A stretch of DNA of 45,404 bases. Source: Streptomyces sp. col6 (GTDB taxonomy: Bacteria; Actinomycetota; Actinomycetes; Streptomycetales; Streptomycetaceae). Positions 27,931 to 36,367 of the stretch are shown piece by piece. Both the position numbers and the translations under genes were made by a program. Position 1 is the stretch's first letter; each line of letters begins with the position of its first letter. Below the pieces are notes generated by a model, which worked only from the letters and a program-made list of their open reading frames with translations, was not told the origin of the DNA and searched no databases. The stretch lies in NCBI RefSeq assembly GCF_008042035.1, contig NZ_RDBL01000013.1:205673-251076 (forward strand), read 5' to 3'.

Positions 27931-27970
27931 GCCGCGAAGTGATCGCGGGCGTGTGACAGCTCGGTGACGA

Positions 27971-28001
27971 GGCCCGGTCCGGGGAAACCCCGGGCCGGGC
28001 C
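27971..28001 (+). terminator. Terminator after the radical SAM gene
   Basis: A 14-bp stem (GGCCCGG-T-CCGGGG with one G-U pair) and an AAA loop, 40 bases after the stop. It ends only 17 bases before the next predicted start. Confidence 0.8.
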
Positions 28002-28018
28002 TTCGCGTCATGTGGTGC

Positions 28019-29242
28019 ATGGAACAGGGAAAGCACCGGGCGCCCGTACGGCCGGAGTACGGCGCCCATCAGGCGCCCGCGCACTACGAGGGCGGTGACG
28101 GCTGCCTCACCACGGTGATCCGGATCCCGGTACGGATCGTGGTGTTCCTCGTCGTCCTGCCGGTCCGGATGCTGTGGGACGCCCTCGTCGTCACCGTGCG
28201 CGCCGCCGAACGCGTGCTGTTCCGGCCGCTCGGCCGCGCCCTGGCCTGGCTGTTCGACGTGCTGGTGGTGACCCCGGCGGGGTGGCTGTGGCGGTACGTC
28301 TGCGTCCCGCTGGGACACGCGCTGGTGTGGCTGGCGCGGGCGGTGTTCGTCTGGCCCTGGGTCGCGCTCTGGCGCTACGTCGTGGTGCCGGGGGTGCGGT
28401 ACGCGATCGTGCTGCCGCTCCAATGGGCGTACGCGCACCTGCTCACCCCGCTCGGACACGGGCTGCGGTGGATGTACCGCGAGGTGCTGGTGCCGGTGGC
28501 GCGGTGGGTGGGCACTGGCCTGAAGTGGTTGCTCACCGCGGTGTTCGTGGTGCCGGTGGTGCTGCTGTGGCGGTACGTCCTGGTGCCCGTCGGGCTGGCC
28601 GCGGCCTGGCTGGTCCGGTACCTGGTCGTGGTCCCGCTCGTGTGGACGTACCGGAACGTGCTCACCCCGGTGGGCCACGGCATCGCCTGGGCGCTGGATC
28701 TGCTGATCCGGGGGATCGAGGCGTTCTTCCGGGGGCTGGGCATCGCCCTGCGGTGGCTCGTCGTCACGCTGCTCGTGGTGCCCGTCGTCTGGATGTACCG
28801 GCACGTCCTGGTTCCGGTGGGCCGGGAGATTGCCGCCGCGCTCGGCATCGCCTGGCGCGTCGCCGGATTCGTCTCCCGTGCGGTCGGCCGCGCGCTCGCC
28901 TGGCTCGCCCGGAACCTGATCGCCGCGCCGGTGCGCTGGGCGTACCGCACAGTGTGTGTTCCGGTCGGCCGTTTCGTACGGGACGCCGTCCTCGCGCCCG
29001 TCGGGCGGGGGCTGCGGGCGGTGGGCCGCACGGCCCGCCAGACGCTGCGCACGGCCCGCGAGACGATCCGCCGCGCCAGGCGCGACGCCTGGCGCGCACT
29101 GGTCGGCGGGCCCGCCCCTTCCGAGCCCGGGGAACTCGGAAGCCCCCTTGCGCGTACTCTGGGTAGTGCAACGACCGTGCCCAGCGCGGCGCCCGTACCC
29201 GAGTTCGCCCCGCTTCCGGAGAAATCCGCACCGCAGGGGTGA
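28019..29242 (+). CDS. Repeat-built hydrophobic protein, unknown function
   Basis: About 407 aa. After a 35-residue hydrophilic head, residues about 40-340 are made of some seven degenerate repeats. Each opens with P-(L/V)-G, has one or more Trp in an aliphatic helix, and closes with WRYV-, WTYRNV-, WMYRHV- or WAYRTV-type blocks leading to the next VP-(V/L)-G. Each unit could be a membrane-spanning or membrane-lying helix with Arg/Tyr at the interface. The end is basic (TARQTLRTARETIRRARRDAWRAL), followed by a Pro/Ala tail. No domain I know matches. ATG 28019 or ATG 28010 may be the start; neither has a ribosome site. It lies between two genes whose products usually work together. Confidence 0.72.
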   Translation: MEQGKHRAPVRPEYGAHQAPAHYEGGDGCLTTVIRIPVRIVVFLVVLPVRMLWDALVVTVRAAERVLFRPLGRALAWLFDVLVVTPAGWLWRYVCVPLGHALVWLARAVFVWPWVALWRYVVVPGVRYAIVLPLQWAYAHLLTPLGHGLRWMYREVLVPVARWVGTGLKWLLTAVFVVPVVLLWRYVLVPVGLAAAWLVRYLVVVPLVWTYRNVLTPVGHGIAWALDLLIRGIEAFFRGLGIALRWLVVTLLVVPVVWMYRHVLVPVGREIAAALGIAWRVAGFVSRAVGRALAWLARNLIAAPVRWAYRTVCVPVGRFVRDAVLAPVGRGLRAVGRTARQTLRTARETIRRARRDAWRALVGGPAPSEPGELGSPLARTLGSATTVPSAAPVPEFAPLPEKSAPQG

Positions 29243-29321
29243 GCCGGTCCGGGCCCCCGGGCCACCCGTATTTCGTGGGCGGCGCGCCACCGCGCCCGCC
29301 CCGCACCGAGGAGAAGAACCA

Positions 29322-30146
29322 CTGGGCAAGCGACAGCCCGAAGGCCCGCCGCCCGCACCGGCGGTGCAGCGCATCCGACTGCGCTACACCAAGCGCGGCC
29401 GCCTCCGGTTCACCAGCCACCGTGACTTCCAGCGTGCCTTCGAGCGGGCGCTGCGCCGCTCCCAGGTGCCCATGGCCTACTCGGCGGGCTTCACCCCCCA
29501 CCCCAAGGTGTCGTACGCCAACGCCGCCCCCACCGGTACGGGCAGCGAGGCCGAGTTCCTGGAGATCGCCCTCACCGAGGCCCGCGACCCGGGCGTCCTG
29601 CGTGAGCTGCTCAACGACTCGATGCCGGACGGCCTGGACATCACGGACGCCGTCGAGGCCCGCACCTCGGGTCTCGCCGACCGGCTGACCGCCTCCGTCT
29701 GGGAGATCCGCCTCGACGGGGTGACCCCCGAGGACGCGGAGAAGGCGGTGTCGGCGTTCAACGCGGCCGAGACCGTCGAGGTCGAGCGCCGTACGAAGAA
29801 CGGCATGCGGACCTTCGACGCCCGTTCCGCCGTGGTCGACCTCCAGACCCTTGATCTTCCGCCTGATAGGTCCGGTGACAGGGCCTGTGCGATACTGCGC
29901 CTGGTTGTTCGGCACGTGACACCTGCCGTACGGCCTGACGACGTCCTGTCCGGTCTCCGCGTTGTGGCCGACCTGGCGCCGCCGGTCCCCGCAGCGGTGA
30001 CCAGGCTGGCGCAGGGGCTCTTCGACGAGGAGTCCGGCACGGTGACCGACCCGCTCGCGCCCGACCGCGAGGCAGCCCCGGCCGCATCAACCACGGCCAC
30101 CGGGACCGCCGTCGCGACGGCGCCGGAAGGTGCAGGTTCCGCGTAA
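29322..30146 (+). CDS. DUF2344 / TIGR03936 radical-SAM-linked protein, apparent CTG start
   Basis: 274 aa. The family signature is clear: IRLRYTKRGRLRFTSHRDFQ, then MAYSAGFTPHPKVSYANA. Members are fused to or encoded beside TIGR03960 radical SAM proteins; their role is unknown. The start is notable. GAGGAGAAG (29308-29316) lies 5 bases before CTG 29322 (L-G-K-R-Q-P-E-G), with no ATG or GTG at that position. The first in-frame GTG (29364) has no ribosome site and would leave only VQR before the conserved core. The first in-frame ATG (about 29472) would delete the core. The C-terminal 40 residues are an Ala/Thr-rich tail. Confidence 0.88.
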   Translation: MGKRQPEGPPPAPAVQRIRLRYTKRGRLRFTSHRDFQRAFERALRRSQVPMAYSAGFTPHPKVSYANAAPTGTGSEAEFLEIALTEARDPGVLRELLNDSMPDGLDITDAVEARTSGLADRLTASVWEIRLDGVTPEDAEKAVSAFNAAETVEVERRTKNGMRTFDARSAVVDLQTLDLPPDRSGDRACAILRLVVRHVTPAVRPDDVLSGLRVVADLAPPVPAAVTRLAQGLFDEESGTVTDPLAPDREAAPAASTTATGTAVATAPEGAGSA

Positions 30147-30378
30147 GGCGGTCGTTGTAGCGCAGCCCTCGCGCTCGGGAGCCACCTGGGCCGGGCCGCG
30201 CACTGACCCATAAGACTTTCGCCAGGCCGTGCGCAGACCGCGTACGGAACCGGCGAGCCAGACATTCAGCTCCCGTGCGGCGCCCGCGCCCCGGACGGCG
30301 GTGCCGCGGCCACCACGCGGACCGAGCCGGACCGGAACCAGGTGCGGCGCCCGGGAGCGCGACGGGAGAAACGCCCGC

Positions 30379-33300
30379 ATGCCTCAGCCGAACGAATCCG
30401 GCACCGCCGGAAACGCAGAAGACAACAACACCCCCGGGGACAAGCTGCCGCCGCGCCGCAGGCGCCGCGCCGCTTCCCGCCCCGCCGGCCCGCCGTCCAC
30501 GGGCGACCGGGCCGCCGCCGACGCCTCGGCCATACCGGCCGTTGACGCCGCAGAGTCCCCGCAGGCCGCCGAGCCCGCCGCCGACACCGCCGCCCCGGCC
30601 CGCCCGCGCCGCCGCGCGGTCCGCAAGGCCACCGCCCCGGCCGGCGCCCCGCAGGCCGCCGAGCCGGCCGAGAGCGCCGCGCCCGCCCCCGCCCCCGAGC
30701 CGGTCGCGGACGAGCCCGTGGCGGAGCCCGCCGCCGAGGCCCCGCGCGCCCGCCGCCGCGCGGTCCGCAAGGCCACGTCGCCCACCGGTGCGCCGAAGGC
30801 GGCCGAGCCGGTCGAGATCGTCGAGGAGGCCCCCGTGGCCGAGACCCCCGAGCCGGCCGCCGAGCCCGAGGCGCCGCGCGCCCGCCGCCGTGCCGTCCGC
30901 AAGGCCACGTCCCCCGCCGGTGCGCCGAAGGCCGCCGAGCCGGTCGAGATCGTCGAGGAGGCCCCCGTGGCGGAGAGCCCCGAACCGGCAGCCGATTCCG
31001 CTGCCCCGGCCCGCCCGCGTCGTCGCGCGGTGCGCAAGGCCACGTCCCCGGCCGGTGCGCCGAAGGCCGCCGAGCCCGTGGAGATCGTGGCGGAGGTCGC
31101 GCAGACCCCCGAGCCGGCCGCTGCCGAGCCCGCAGCCGAGCCCGCCGAGGCCCCGCGCGGCCGCACCCGCCGCAGGGCCTCCGCCCCGGCCGGTGCCCCG
31201 CAGGCCGCCGCCGCGCAGCCCGTCGACGAGGTCACCGATGAGGACGAGCAGCCGGCGGAGACCGAGGAGGCGCCCGCCGAGGCGCCCGTCGAGGCGCCGC
31301 GTGGCCGCCGCCGCGCGACCCGCAAGGCGACGTCCCCGGCCGGTGCGCCGAAGCCCGCCGACGAGCAGCCGGCCGAGGTCCAGACCGGCGAGAGCCTGCC
31401 CGAGGCCGCCGTGGAGGAGCTCGCCGCCGAGCCCGTCGAGGTCGAGGAGGCCGCCCCGCGCGGCCGTCAGCGCCGCCGGGCCACCTCTGCCGCCGGCCGC
31501 CCCGAGTTCACCGCCAAGGCGGAGGAGCCCGCGCGCCGCAGCCGTCGGGCGACGCGCCCGGCCGTCGCCGTCTTCCAGGCGCCGGTCTTCGCCGAGCCGA
31601 TGTTCCAGACCCCGGAGACCGCGGCGGCCGCCGCGGCTGCCGCCTCCCACGAGGAGGAGCCCGAGGACGAGATCACCCCGGTCCAGGAGCGGACCGCCGA
31701 GGCCGCGCCCGCCGAGGCCGCCTCCGAGGCCGCGTCGCAGGTTGGCTCGCGGCGCCGTCGCCGCCGTCGTGGTGAGGCCGCCGAGGCGGAGACCGCCGAG
31801 CCGGTGGCCGCCGCCCCGGAGCAGGCCGAGGACGAGCAGGAGCCGGAGGCCGCCGCCGACGCCGAGCAGGACGGCGACGACTCCGACGAGTACGGCGACC
31901 GCCCGTCGCGCCGCCGTCGCCGGGGCGGCCGTCGCCGCCGCCGGGGCGAGGCCGCCGAGGACGAGTCCGCCGAGCCGCAGCACGCGGACGAGGCCGGCCA
32001 CGCCGAGGACGAGCACGAGGCCGCCCAGGAGCCCGAGGACGAGGGCGACGAGGAGCAGGACGAGCACGAGTCCGCCTCCGGCACGAGCAGCAGCCGCCGT
32101 CGCCGTCGCCGCCGTCGTCGCAGCGGTGACGCCGCGTCCGAGGCCGAGAACGGCTCGGACGACCCGGAGCGCACGGTCGTCAAGGTCCGTGAGCCCCGCA
32201 AGAAGGAGGAGCGGGAGCCCGGCACCGGCTTCGACGAGGTCCAGTCCATCAAGGGCTCGACCCGTATGGAGGCCAAGAAGCAGCGCCGCCGCGAAGGCCG
32301 CGAGCAGGGCCGCCGCCGGGTGCCGATCATCACCGAGGCGGAGTTCCTGGCGCGCCGCGAGGCCGTCGAGCGCGTCATGGTCGTCCGCCAGAGCGGCGAG
32401 CGCACCCAGATCGGCGTCCTCGAGGACAACGTGCTCGTCGAGCACTACGTCAACAAGGAGCAGGCCACCAGCTACGTCGGCAACGTCTACCTGGGCAAGG
32501 TCCAGAACGTGCTGCCGTCCATGGAGGCCGCGTTCGTCGACATCGGCAAGGGCCGCAACGCCGTGCTGTACGCGGGCGAGGTCAACTTCGAGGCGCTCGG
32601 CATGGCCCACGGGCCGCGCCGTATCGAGACCGCGCTCAAGTCCGGCCAGTCCGTCCTGGTCCAGGTCACCAAGGACCCGATCGGCCACAAGGGCGCCCGC
32701 CTGACCAGCCAGGTCTCGCTGCCCGGCCGTTACCTGGTCTACGTCCCCGAGGGCTCGATGACGGGGATCAGCCGCAAGCTGCCCGACACCGAGCGCGCCC
32801 GGCTGAAGACCATCCTCAAGAAGATCGTTCCCGAGGACGCGGGCGTCATCGTGCGTACCGCCGCCGAGGGCGCGAGCGAGGACGAGCTGCGCCGCGACGT
32901 CGAGCGGCTGCAGGGCCAGTGGGAAGAGATCCGGAAGAAGTCGAAGAGCACCGGCAGCTCCAACGCGCCGACGCTCCTGTACGGCGAGCCGGACATGACC
33001 GTCCGGGTCGTCCGGGACATCTTCAACGAGGACTTCTCCAAGGTCATCGTCAGCGGCGACGACGCGTGGGAGACCATCCACGGTTACGTCTCGCACGTGG
33101 CGCCCGACCTGACGGACCGGCTGTCGCGGTGGACCTCCGAGGTCGACATCTTCGCGACGTACCGGATCGACGAGCAGCTCATGAAGGCGCTGGACCGCAA
33201 GGTCTACCTGCCGAGCGGCGGCTCGCTGGTGATCGACAAGACCGAGGCGATGGTCGTCGTCGACGTCAACACCGGCAAGTTCACCGGCCAGGGCGGCAAC

Positions 33301-34557
33301 CTGGAGGAGACCGTCACCAAGAACAACCTGGAGGCGGCCGAGGAGATCGTGCGCCAGCTGCGGCTGCGCGACCTCGGCGGCATCGTGGTCGTCGACTTCA
33401 TCGACATGGTGCTGGAGTCCAACCGGGACCTGGTGCTGCGGCGCCTGCTGGAGTGCCTGGGCCGGGACCGTACGAAGCACCAGGTCGCCGAGGTCACCTC
33501 GCTGGGCCTGGTCCAGATGACCCGCAAGCGGGTCGGCCAGGGGCTGCTGGAGTCCTTCTCCGAGACCTGCGTCCACTGCAACGGCCGCGGCGTCATCGTG
33601 CACATGGAGCAGCCCTCCTCGACGGGCGGCGGCGGTGGCGGCAAGCGCTCCAAGAAGCGCCGCGGCGGTGCCGGCCAGGACCACGAACACGACCACGACC
33701 ACGCCGTCGAGGCGGAGGCCGAGACCGAGGCCGAGGTGGCGGCGGAGGTCGCCGCGCCGGTGGCCCTGCCCGAGCCGGAGTTCGTTCCGGACGAGGAGCT
33801 GTACAGCAGCGCGGCCGAGGCCGAGGCGGCCGCCTCGCGCGGCCGTGGCCGGCGCCGGGCGACCCGTAAGGCATCGGCCCCGGCCGGTGCCCCGAAGTCC
33901 GCCCCCGCCCCGGCGGCGGAGATCGTGGCCGAGCCGGTCGCGGAGCCGGAGCCCGTCGTGGCCCCGGAGCCGGTGGCCGAGGTGTCCGCCGAGACGCCTC
34001 AGGGCCGTACGCGCCGCCGGGCCACCCGTAAGGCGACCGCACCGGCGGGTTCGCCGGCCCCGGCCGACACGGTCGTGACCGAGCCGGCCCCGGCCGACAC
34101 GGTCGTGACCGAGCCGGCCCCGGCGGAGCAGCCCGCGCCCGCCGCCGCAGAGGAGCCGGCCGCCGGCCCCGACCCGGTGGCCGCCGAGGACCCGGTCGTC
34201 GAGGCGTCGCACGCCGAGGCCCCGGCCGAGGAGCCCGCCGCGCCGCCGCGTGTCCGGCGCCGCGCCACCCGCAAGGTCAGCGCGCCCGCCGGTTCCCCGG
34301 CGGGGGCCGAGGAGGCCGCGGTCGTCGTGGTGGAGGCCCCCGAGGCGGAGGCCGACGCCGGCGCCGAGGCGGCTCCGGCCAAGAAGGCGGCCCGCAAGAC
34401 CGCCAAGAAGGCCACGGCGAAGAAGGCGGCCGTCAAGAAGACGGCGGCCAAGAAGACGGCCGCGAAGAAGACGACGGCCAAGAAGGCGGCGGCGAAGAAG
34501 ACGGTGGCCGCGGAGCAGTCCGCCCCGTCCGTCACGGCCACGGCCGACGAGGCCTGA
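30379..34557 (+). CDS. rne: RNase E/G-family endoribonuclease with long disordered arms
   Basis: 1392 aa. Residues 1 to about 650 are a disordered Ala/Pro/Glu/Arg arm. The catalytic core (about 655-1085) has an S1-type RNA-binding part (GNVYLGKVQNVLPSMEAAFVDIG), catalytic Asp962 (VVVDVNTGKFTG) and Asp1006 (GIVVVDFIDM), and the Zn-link cysteines Cys1064 and Cys1067 (CVHCNGRG). Residues 1085-1392 are a second arm ending in Lys/Ala repeats. It cuts single-stranded RNA in mRNA decay and rRNA/tRNA maturation. The core in the middle of two scaffolds is the streptomycete layout. Ten copies of a basic motif are spread over both arms (see findings). ATG start with GGGAGA upstream. The 232-bp leader gap (30147-30378) shows no gene and may carry autoregulatory signals. 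Confidence 0.96.
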   Translation: MPQPNESGTAGNAEDNNTPGDKLPPRRRRRAASRPAGPPSTGDRAAADASAIPAVDAAESPQAAEPAADTAAPARPRRRAVRKATAPAGAPQAAEPAESAAPAPAPEPVADEPVAEPAAEAPRARRRAVRKATSPTGAPKAAEPVEIVEEAPVAETPEPAAEPEAPRARRRAVRKATSPAGAPKAAEPVEIVEEAPVAESPEPAADSAAPARPRRRAVRKATSPAGAPKAAEPVEIVAEVAQTPEPAAAEPAAEPAEAPRGRTRRRASAPAGAPQAAAAQPVDEVTDEDEQPAETEEAPAEAPVEAPRGRRRATRKATSPAGAPKPADEQPAEVQTGESLPEAAVEELAAEPVEVEEAAPRGRQRRRATSAAGRPEFTAKAEEPARRSRRATRPAVAVFQAPVFAEPMFQTPETAAAAAAAASHEEEPEDEITPVQERTAEAAPAEAASEAASQVGSRRRRRRRGEAAEAETAEPVAAAPEQAEDEQEPEAAADAEQDGDDSDEYGDRPSRRRRRGGRRRRRGEAAEDESAEPQHADEAGHAEDEHEAAQEPEDEGDEEQDEHESASGTSSSRRRRRRRRRSGDAASEAENGSDDPERTVVKVREPRKKEEREPGTGFDEVQSIKGSTRMEAKKQRRREGREQGRRRVPIITEAEFLARREAVERVMVVRQSGERTQIGVLEDNVLVEHYVNKEQATSYVGNVYLGKVQNVLPSMEAAFVDIGKGRNAVLYAGEVNFEALGMAHGPRRIETALKSGQSVLVQVTKDPIGHKGARLTSQVSLPGRYLVYVPEGSMTGISRKLPDTERARLKTILKKIVPEDAGVIVRTAAEGASEDELRRDVERLQGQWEEIRKKSKSTGSSNAPTLLYGEPDMTVRVVRDIFNEDFSKVIVSGDDAWETIHGYVSHVAPDLTDRLSRWTSEVDIFATYRIDEQLMKALDRKVYLPSGGSLVIDKTEAMVVVDVNTGKFTGQGGNLEETVTKNNLEAAEEIVRQLRLRDLGGIVVVDFIDMVLESNRDLVLRRLLECLGRDRTKHQVAEVTSLGLVQMTRKRVGQGLLESFSETCVHCNGRGVIVHMEQPSSTGGGGGGKRSKKRRGGAGQDHEHDHDHAVEAEAETEAEVAAEVAAPVALPEPEFVPDEELYSSAAEAEAAASRGRGRRRATRKASAPAGAPKSAPAPAAEIVAEPVAEPEPVVAPEPVAEVSAETPQGRTRRRATRKATAPAGSPAPADTVVTEPAPADTVVTEPAPAEQPAPAAAEEPAAGPDPVAAEDPVVEASHAEAPAEEPAAPPRVRRRATRKVSAPAGSPAGAEEAAVVVVEAPEAEADAGAEAAPAKKAARKTAKKATAKKAAVKKTAAKKTAAKKTTAKKAAAKKTVAAEQSAPSVTATADEA
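34053..34124 (+). repeat. 30-bp tandem duplication inside rne
   Basis: GCCGGCCCCGGCCGACACGG and the next ten bases occur twice in exact tandem with a partial third copy. They encode two adjacent PADTVVTEPA units in the C-terminal arm. It is in frame and likely to vary between strains. Confidence 0.85.
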
Positions 34558-34578
34558 CCCCCTCGTACCGTGCGTGAC

Positions 34579-34615
34579 GCGGTCCGGCCGGTCCCTTCCG
34601 GGGCCGGCCGGCCGC
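34579..34615 (+). terminator. rne terminator
   Basis: A 16-bp GC-rich stem with one bulge and a TTCC loop, 22 bases after the rne stop. It separates rne from the galU cassette. Confidence 0.65.
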
Positions 34616-34659
34616 GTCGCGGCGCCGGGCCGCCCCGCTCCCGACACGAAAGCCCCCAC

Positions 34660-35550
34660 ATGCGCAAGATCCAGAAGGCCGTCATACCGGCCGCCGGGCT
34701 CGGCACCCGGTTCCTGCCGGCGACCAAGGCGACCCCCAAGGAGATGCTGCCGGTCGTCGACAAGCCGGCGATCCAGTACGTCGTGGAGGAGGCCGCCGCC
34801 GCGGGGCTGAGCGACGTGCTGATGGTCACCGGGCGCAACAAGCGGGCGCTGGAGGACCACTTCGACCGGAACTACGAGCTGGAGTCGGCGCTGACCCGCA
34901 AGGGCGACGCCGAGCGGCTGGTCCGGGTCCAGGAGTCGAGCGAGCTCGCGACCATGCACTACGTCCGCCAGGGCGACCCGCGCGGCCTCGGCCACGCCGT
35001 CCTGTGCGCGGAGCCCCATGTGGGGGACGAACCCTTCGCGGTGCTGCTCGGCGACGACCTGATCGACCCGCGCGACCCGCTGCTCACCCGGATGACCGAG
35101 ATCCAGGAGCGCGAGGGCGGCAGCGTCGTCGCGCTGATGGAGGTGGCGCCCGAACAGAGCCACCTCTACGGGTGCGCGGCCGTGGAGGGCACACCGGACG
35201 GCGACATCGTCCGGGTGACCGGCCTGGTCGAGAAGCCGGAGCCGGGCGACGCCCCCAGCAACCTGGCGGTCATCGGCCGCTACGTCCTGGACCCCGCCGT
35301 CTTCGCCGTACTGCGCGAGACGGAGCCGGGCCGGGGCGGCGAGATCCAGCTGACCGACGCGCTGCAGCAGCTGGCCGCCGACGAGAAGCTCGGCGGTCCG
35401 GTGCACGGCGTGGTCTTCCGGGGCCGCCGTTACGACACCGGCGACCGCGGCGACTACCTGCGGGCCATCGTCCGTCTCGCCTGCGAGCGCGAGGACCTGG
35501 GCCCGGACTTCCGCACCTGGCTGCGCGCCTATGTGGCGGCGGAACTCTGA
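34660..35550 (+). CDS. galU: UTP-glucose-1-phosphate uridylyltransferase
   Basis: 296-aa cytosolic enzyme making UDP-glucose from UTP and glucose-1-phosphate. The nucleotide-binding signature is GLGTRFLPATKATPKEMLPV near the N-terminus. VTGLVEKP, GRYVLDP and the RRYDTGDRGDYL block are those of the GalU family rather than RmlA. The start is fixed by MRKIQKAVIPAAG. It lies 102 bp after rne and 64 bp before the cytidylyltransferase gene, in a position where other actinobacteria pass from rne towards rplU. UDP-glucose serves glycogen, trehalose and cell-wall sugars; the neighbours favour the wall. Confidence 0.95.
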   Translation: MRKIQKAVIPAAGLGTRFLPATKATPKEMLPVVDKPAIQYVVEEAAAAGLSDVLMVTGRNKRALEDHFDRNYELESALTRKGDAERLVRVQESSELATMHYVRQGDPRGLGHAVLCAEPHVGDEPFAVLLGDDLIDPRDPLLTRMTEIQEREGGSVVALMEVAPEQSHLYGCAAVEGTPDGDIVRVTGLVEKPEPGDAPSNLAVIGRYVLDPAVFAVLRETEPGRGGEIQLTDALQQLAADEKLGGPVHGVVFRGRRYDTGDRGDYLRAIVRLACEREDLGPDFRTWLRAYVAAEL

Positions 35551-35614
35551 CCCGCCCGCCGGGCCCCGTACTCCTGATCCCCGACACCCGTACCACCGCA
35601 CCGAGGAGAACCCC

Positions 35615-36367
35615 ATGATCGGCATGATTCTGGCGGCCGGCGCCGGCCGCCGTCTGCGCCCCTACACCGACACGCTCCCCAAGGCCCTGGTGCCCGTCGG
35701 CCCCGAGGGCGACGAGGAGAGCCTGACCGTCGTCGACCTGACGCTCGGCAACTTCGCCGAGGTCGGCCTGACCGAGGTCGCGATCATCGTGGGCTACCGC
35801 AAGGAGGCCCTGTACGAGCGCAAGGCGGCGCTGGAGGCCAAGTACGGCGTCAGCATCACGCTGATCGACAACGACAAGGCCGAGGAGTGGAACAACGCCT
35901 ACTCCCTGTGGTGCGGCCGGGACGCCCTCAAGGACGGCGTGATCCTCGCCAACGGCGACACCGTGCACCCGGTCTCCGTCGAGAAGACGCTGCTTGCCGC
36001 GCGCGGCGACGGCAAGAAGATCATCCTCGCCCTCGACACGGTGAAGAGCCTCGCCGACGAGGAGATGAAGGTCGTCGTGGAGGATGGCAAGGGTGTCCGC
36101 CGGATCACCAAGCTGATGGACCCGGCCGAGGCGACCGGTGAGTACATCGGCGTCACGCTCATCGAGGGCGAGGCGGCCGAGGAGCTGGCCGACGCGCTGA
36201 AGACGACGTTCGAGCGCGACCCGGACCTCTACTACGAGGACGGCTACCAGGAGCTCGTCAACCGCGGCTTCAAGGTCGACGTGGAGCCGATCGGCGACGT
36301 GAAGTGGGTCGAGATCGACAACCACGAGGACCTGGCCAAGGGCAGGAAGATCGCGTGCCAGTACTGA
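35615..36367 (+). CDS. LicC-like nucleotidyltransferase, probable CTP:alcohol-phosphate cytidylyltransferase
   Basis: 250 aa, complete NTP-transferase fold. The pyrophosphorylase signature is GMILAAGAGRRLRPYTDTLPKAL. EEWNNAYSLW resembles the NNxYSL block of LicC-type phosphocholine cytidylyltransferases, and ANGDT holds the metal-binding Asp. The C-terminus closes with VEIDNHEDLAKG, as in that family. It probably condenses CTP with a small alcohol phosphate. The next gene encodes a glycerol-1-phosphate dehydrogenase and overlaps this one by 13 bp, so glycerol-1-phosphate is the best substrate guess. Phosphocholine or a sugar phosphate remain possible. GAGGAGA precedes the ATG at ideal spacing. 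Confidence 0.83.
   Translation: MIGMILAAGAGRRLRPYTDTLPKALVPVGPEGDEESLTVVDLTLGNFAEVGLTEVAIIVGYRKEALYERKAALEAKYGVSITLIDNDKAEEWNNAYSLWCGRDALKDGVILANGDTVHPVSVEKTLLAARGDGKKIILALDTVKSLADEEMKVVVEDGKGVRRITKLMDPAEATGEYIGVTLIEGEAAEELADALKTTFERDPDLYYEDGYQELVNRGFKVDVEPIGDVKWVEIDNHEDLAKGRKIACQY

Noticed and set aside
30600..31400. Regularly spaced DNA repeats resembling a CRISPR array or satellite
   Set aside because: The units are imperfect, in frame and encode the basic motif of RNase E; spacers encode the acidic linkers.
34372..34557. Separate histone-like small gene at the end of rne
   Set aside because: The Lys/Ala stretch is continuous with the RNase E frame and has no ribosome site of its own.
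29758..35625. 1955-codon open frame on the minus strand across rne
   Set aside because: It is an antisense shadow of the rne and galU genes in G/C-rich DNA; the translation is monotonous Gly/Leu/Arg/Asp with no domain.
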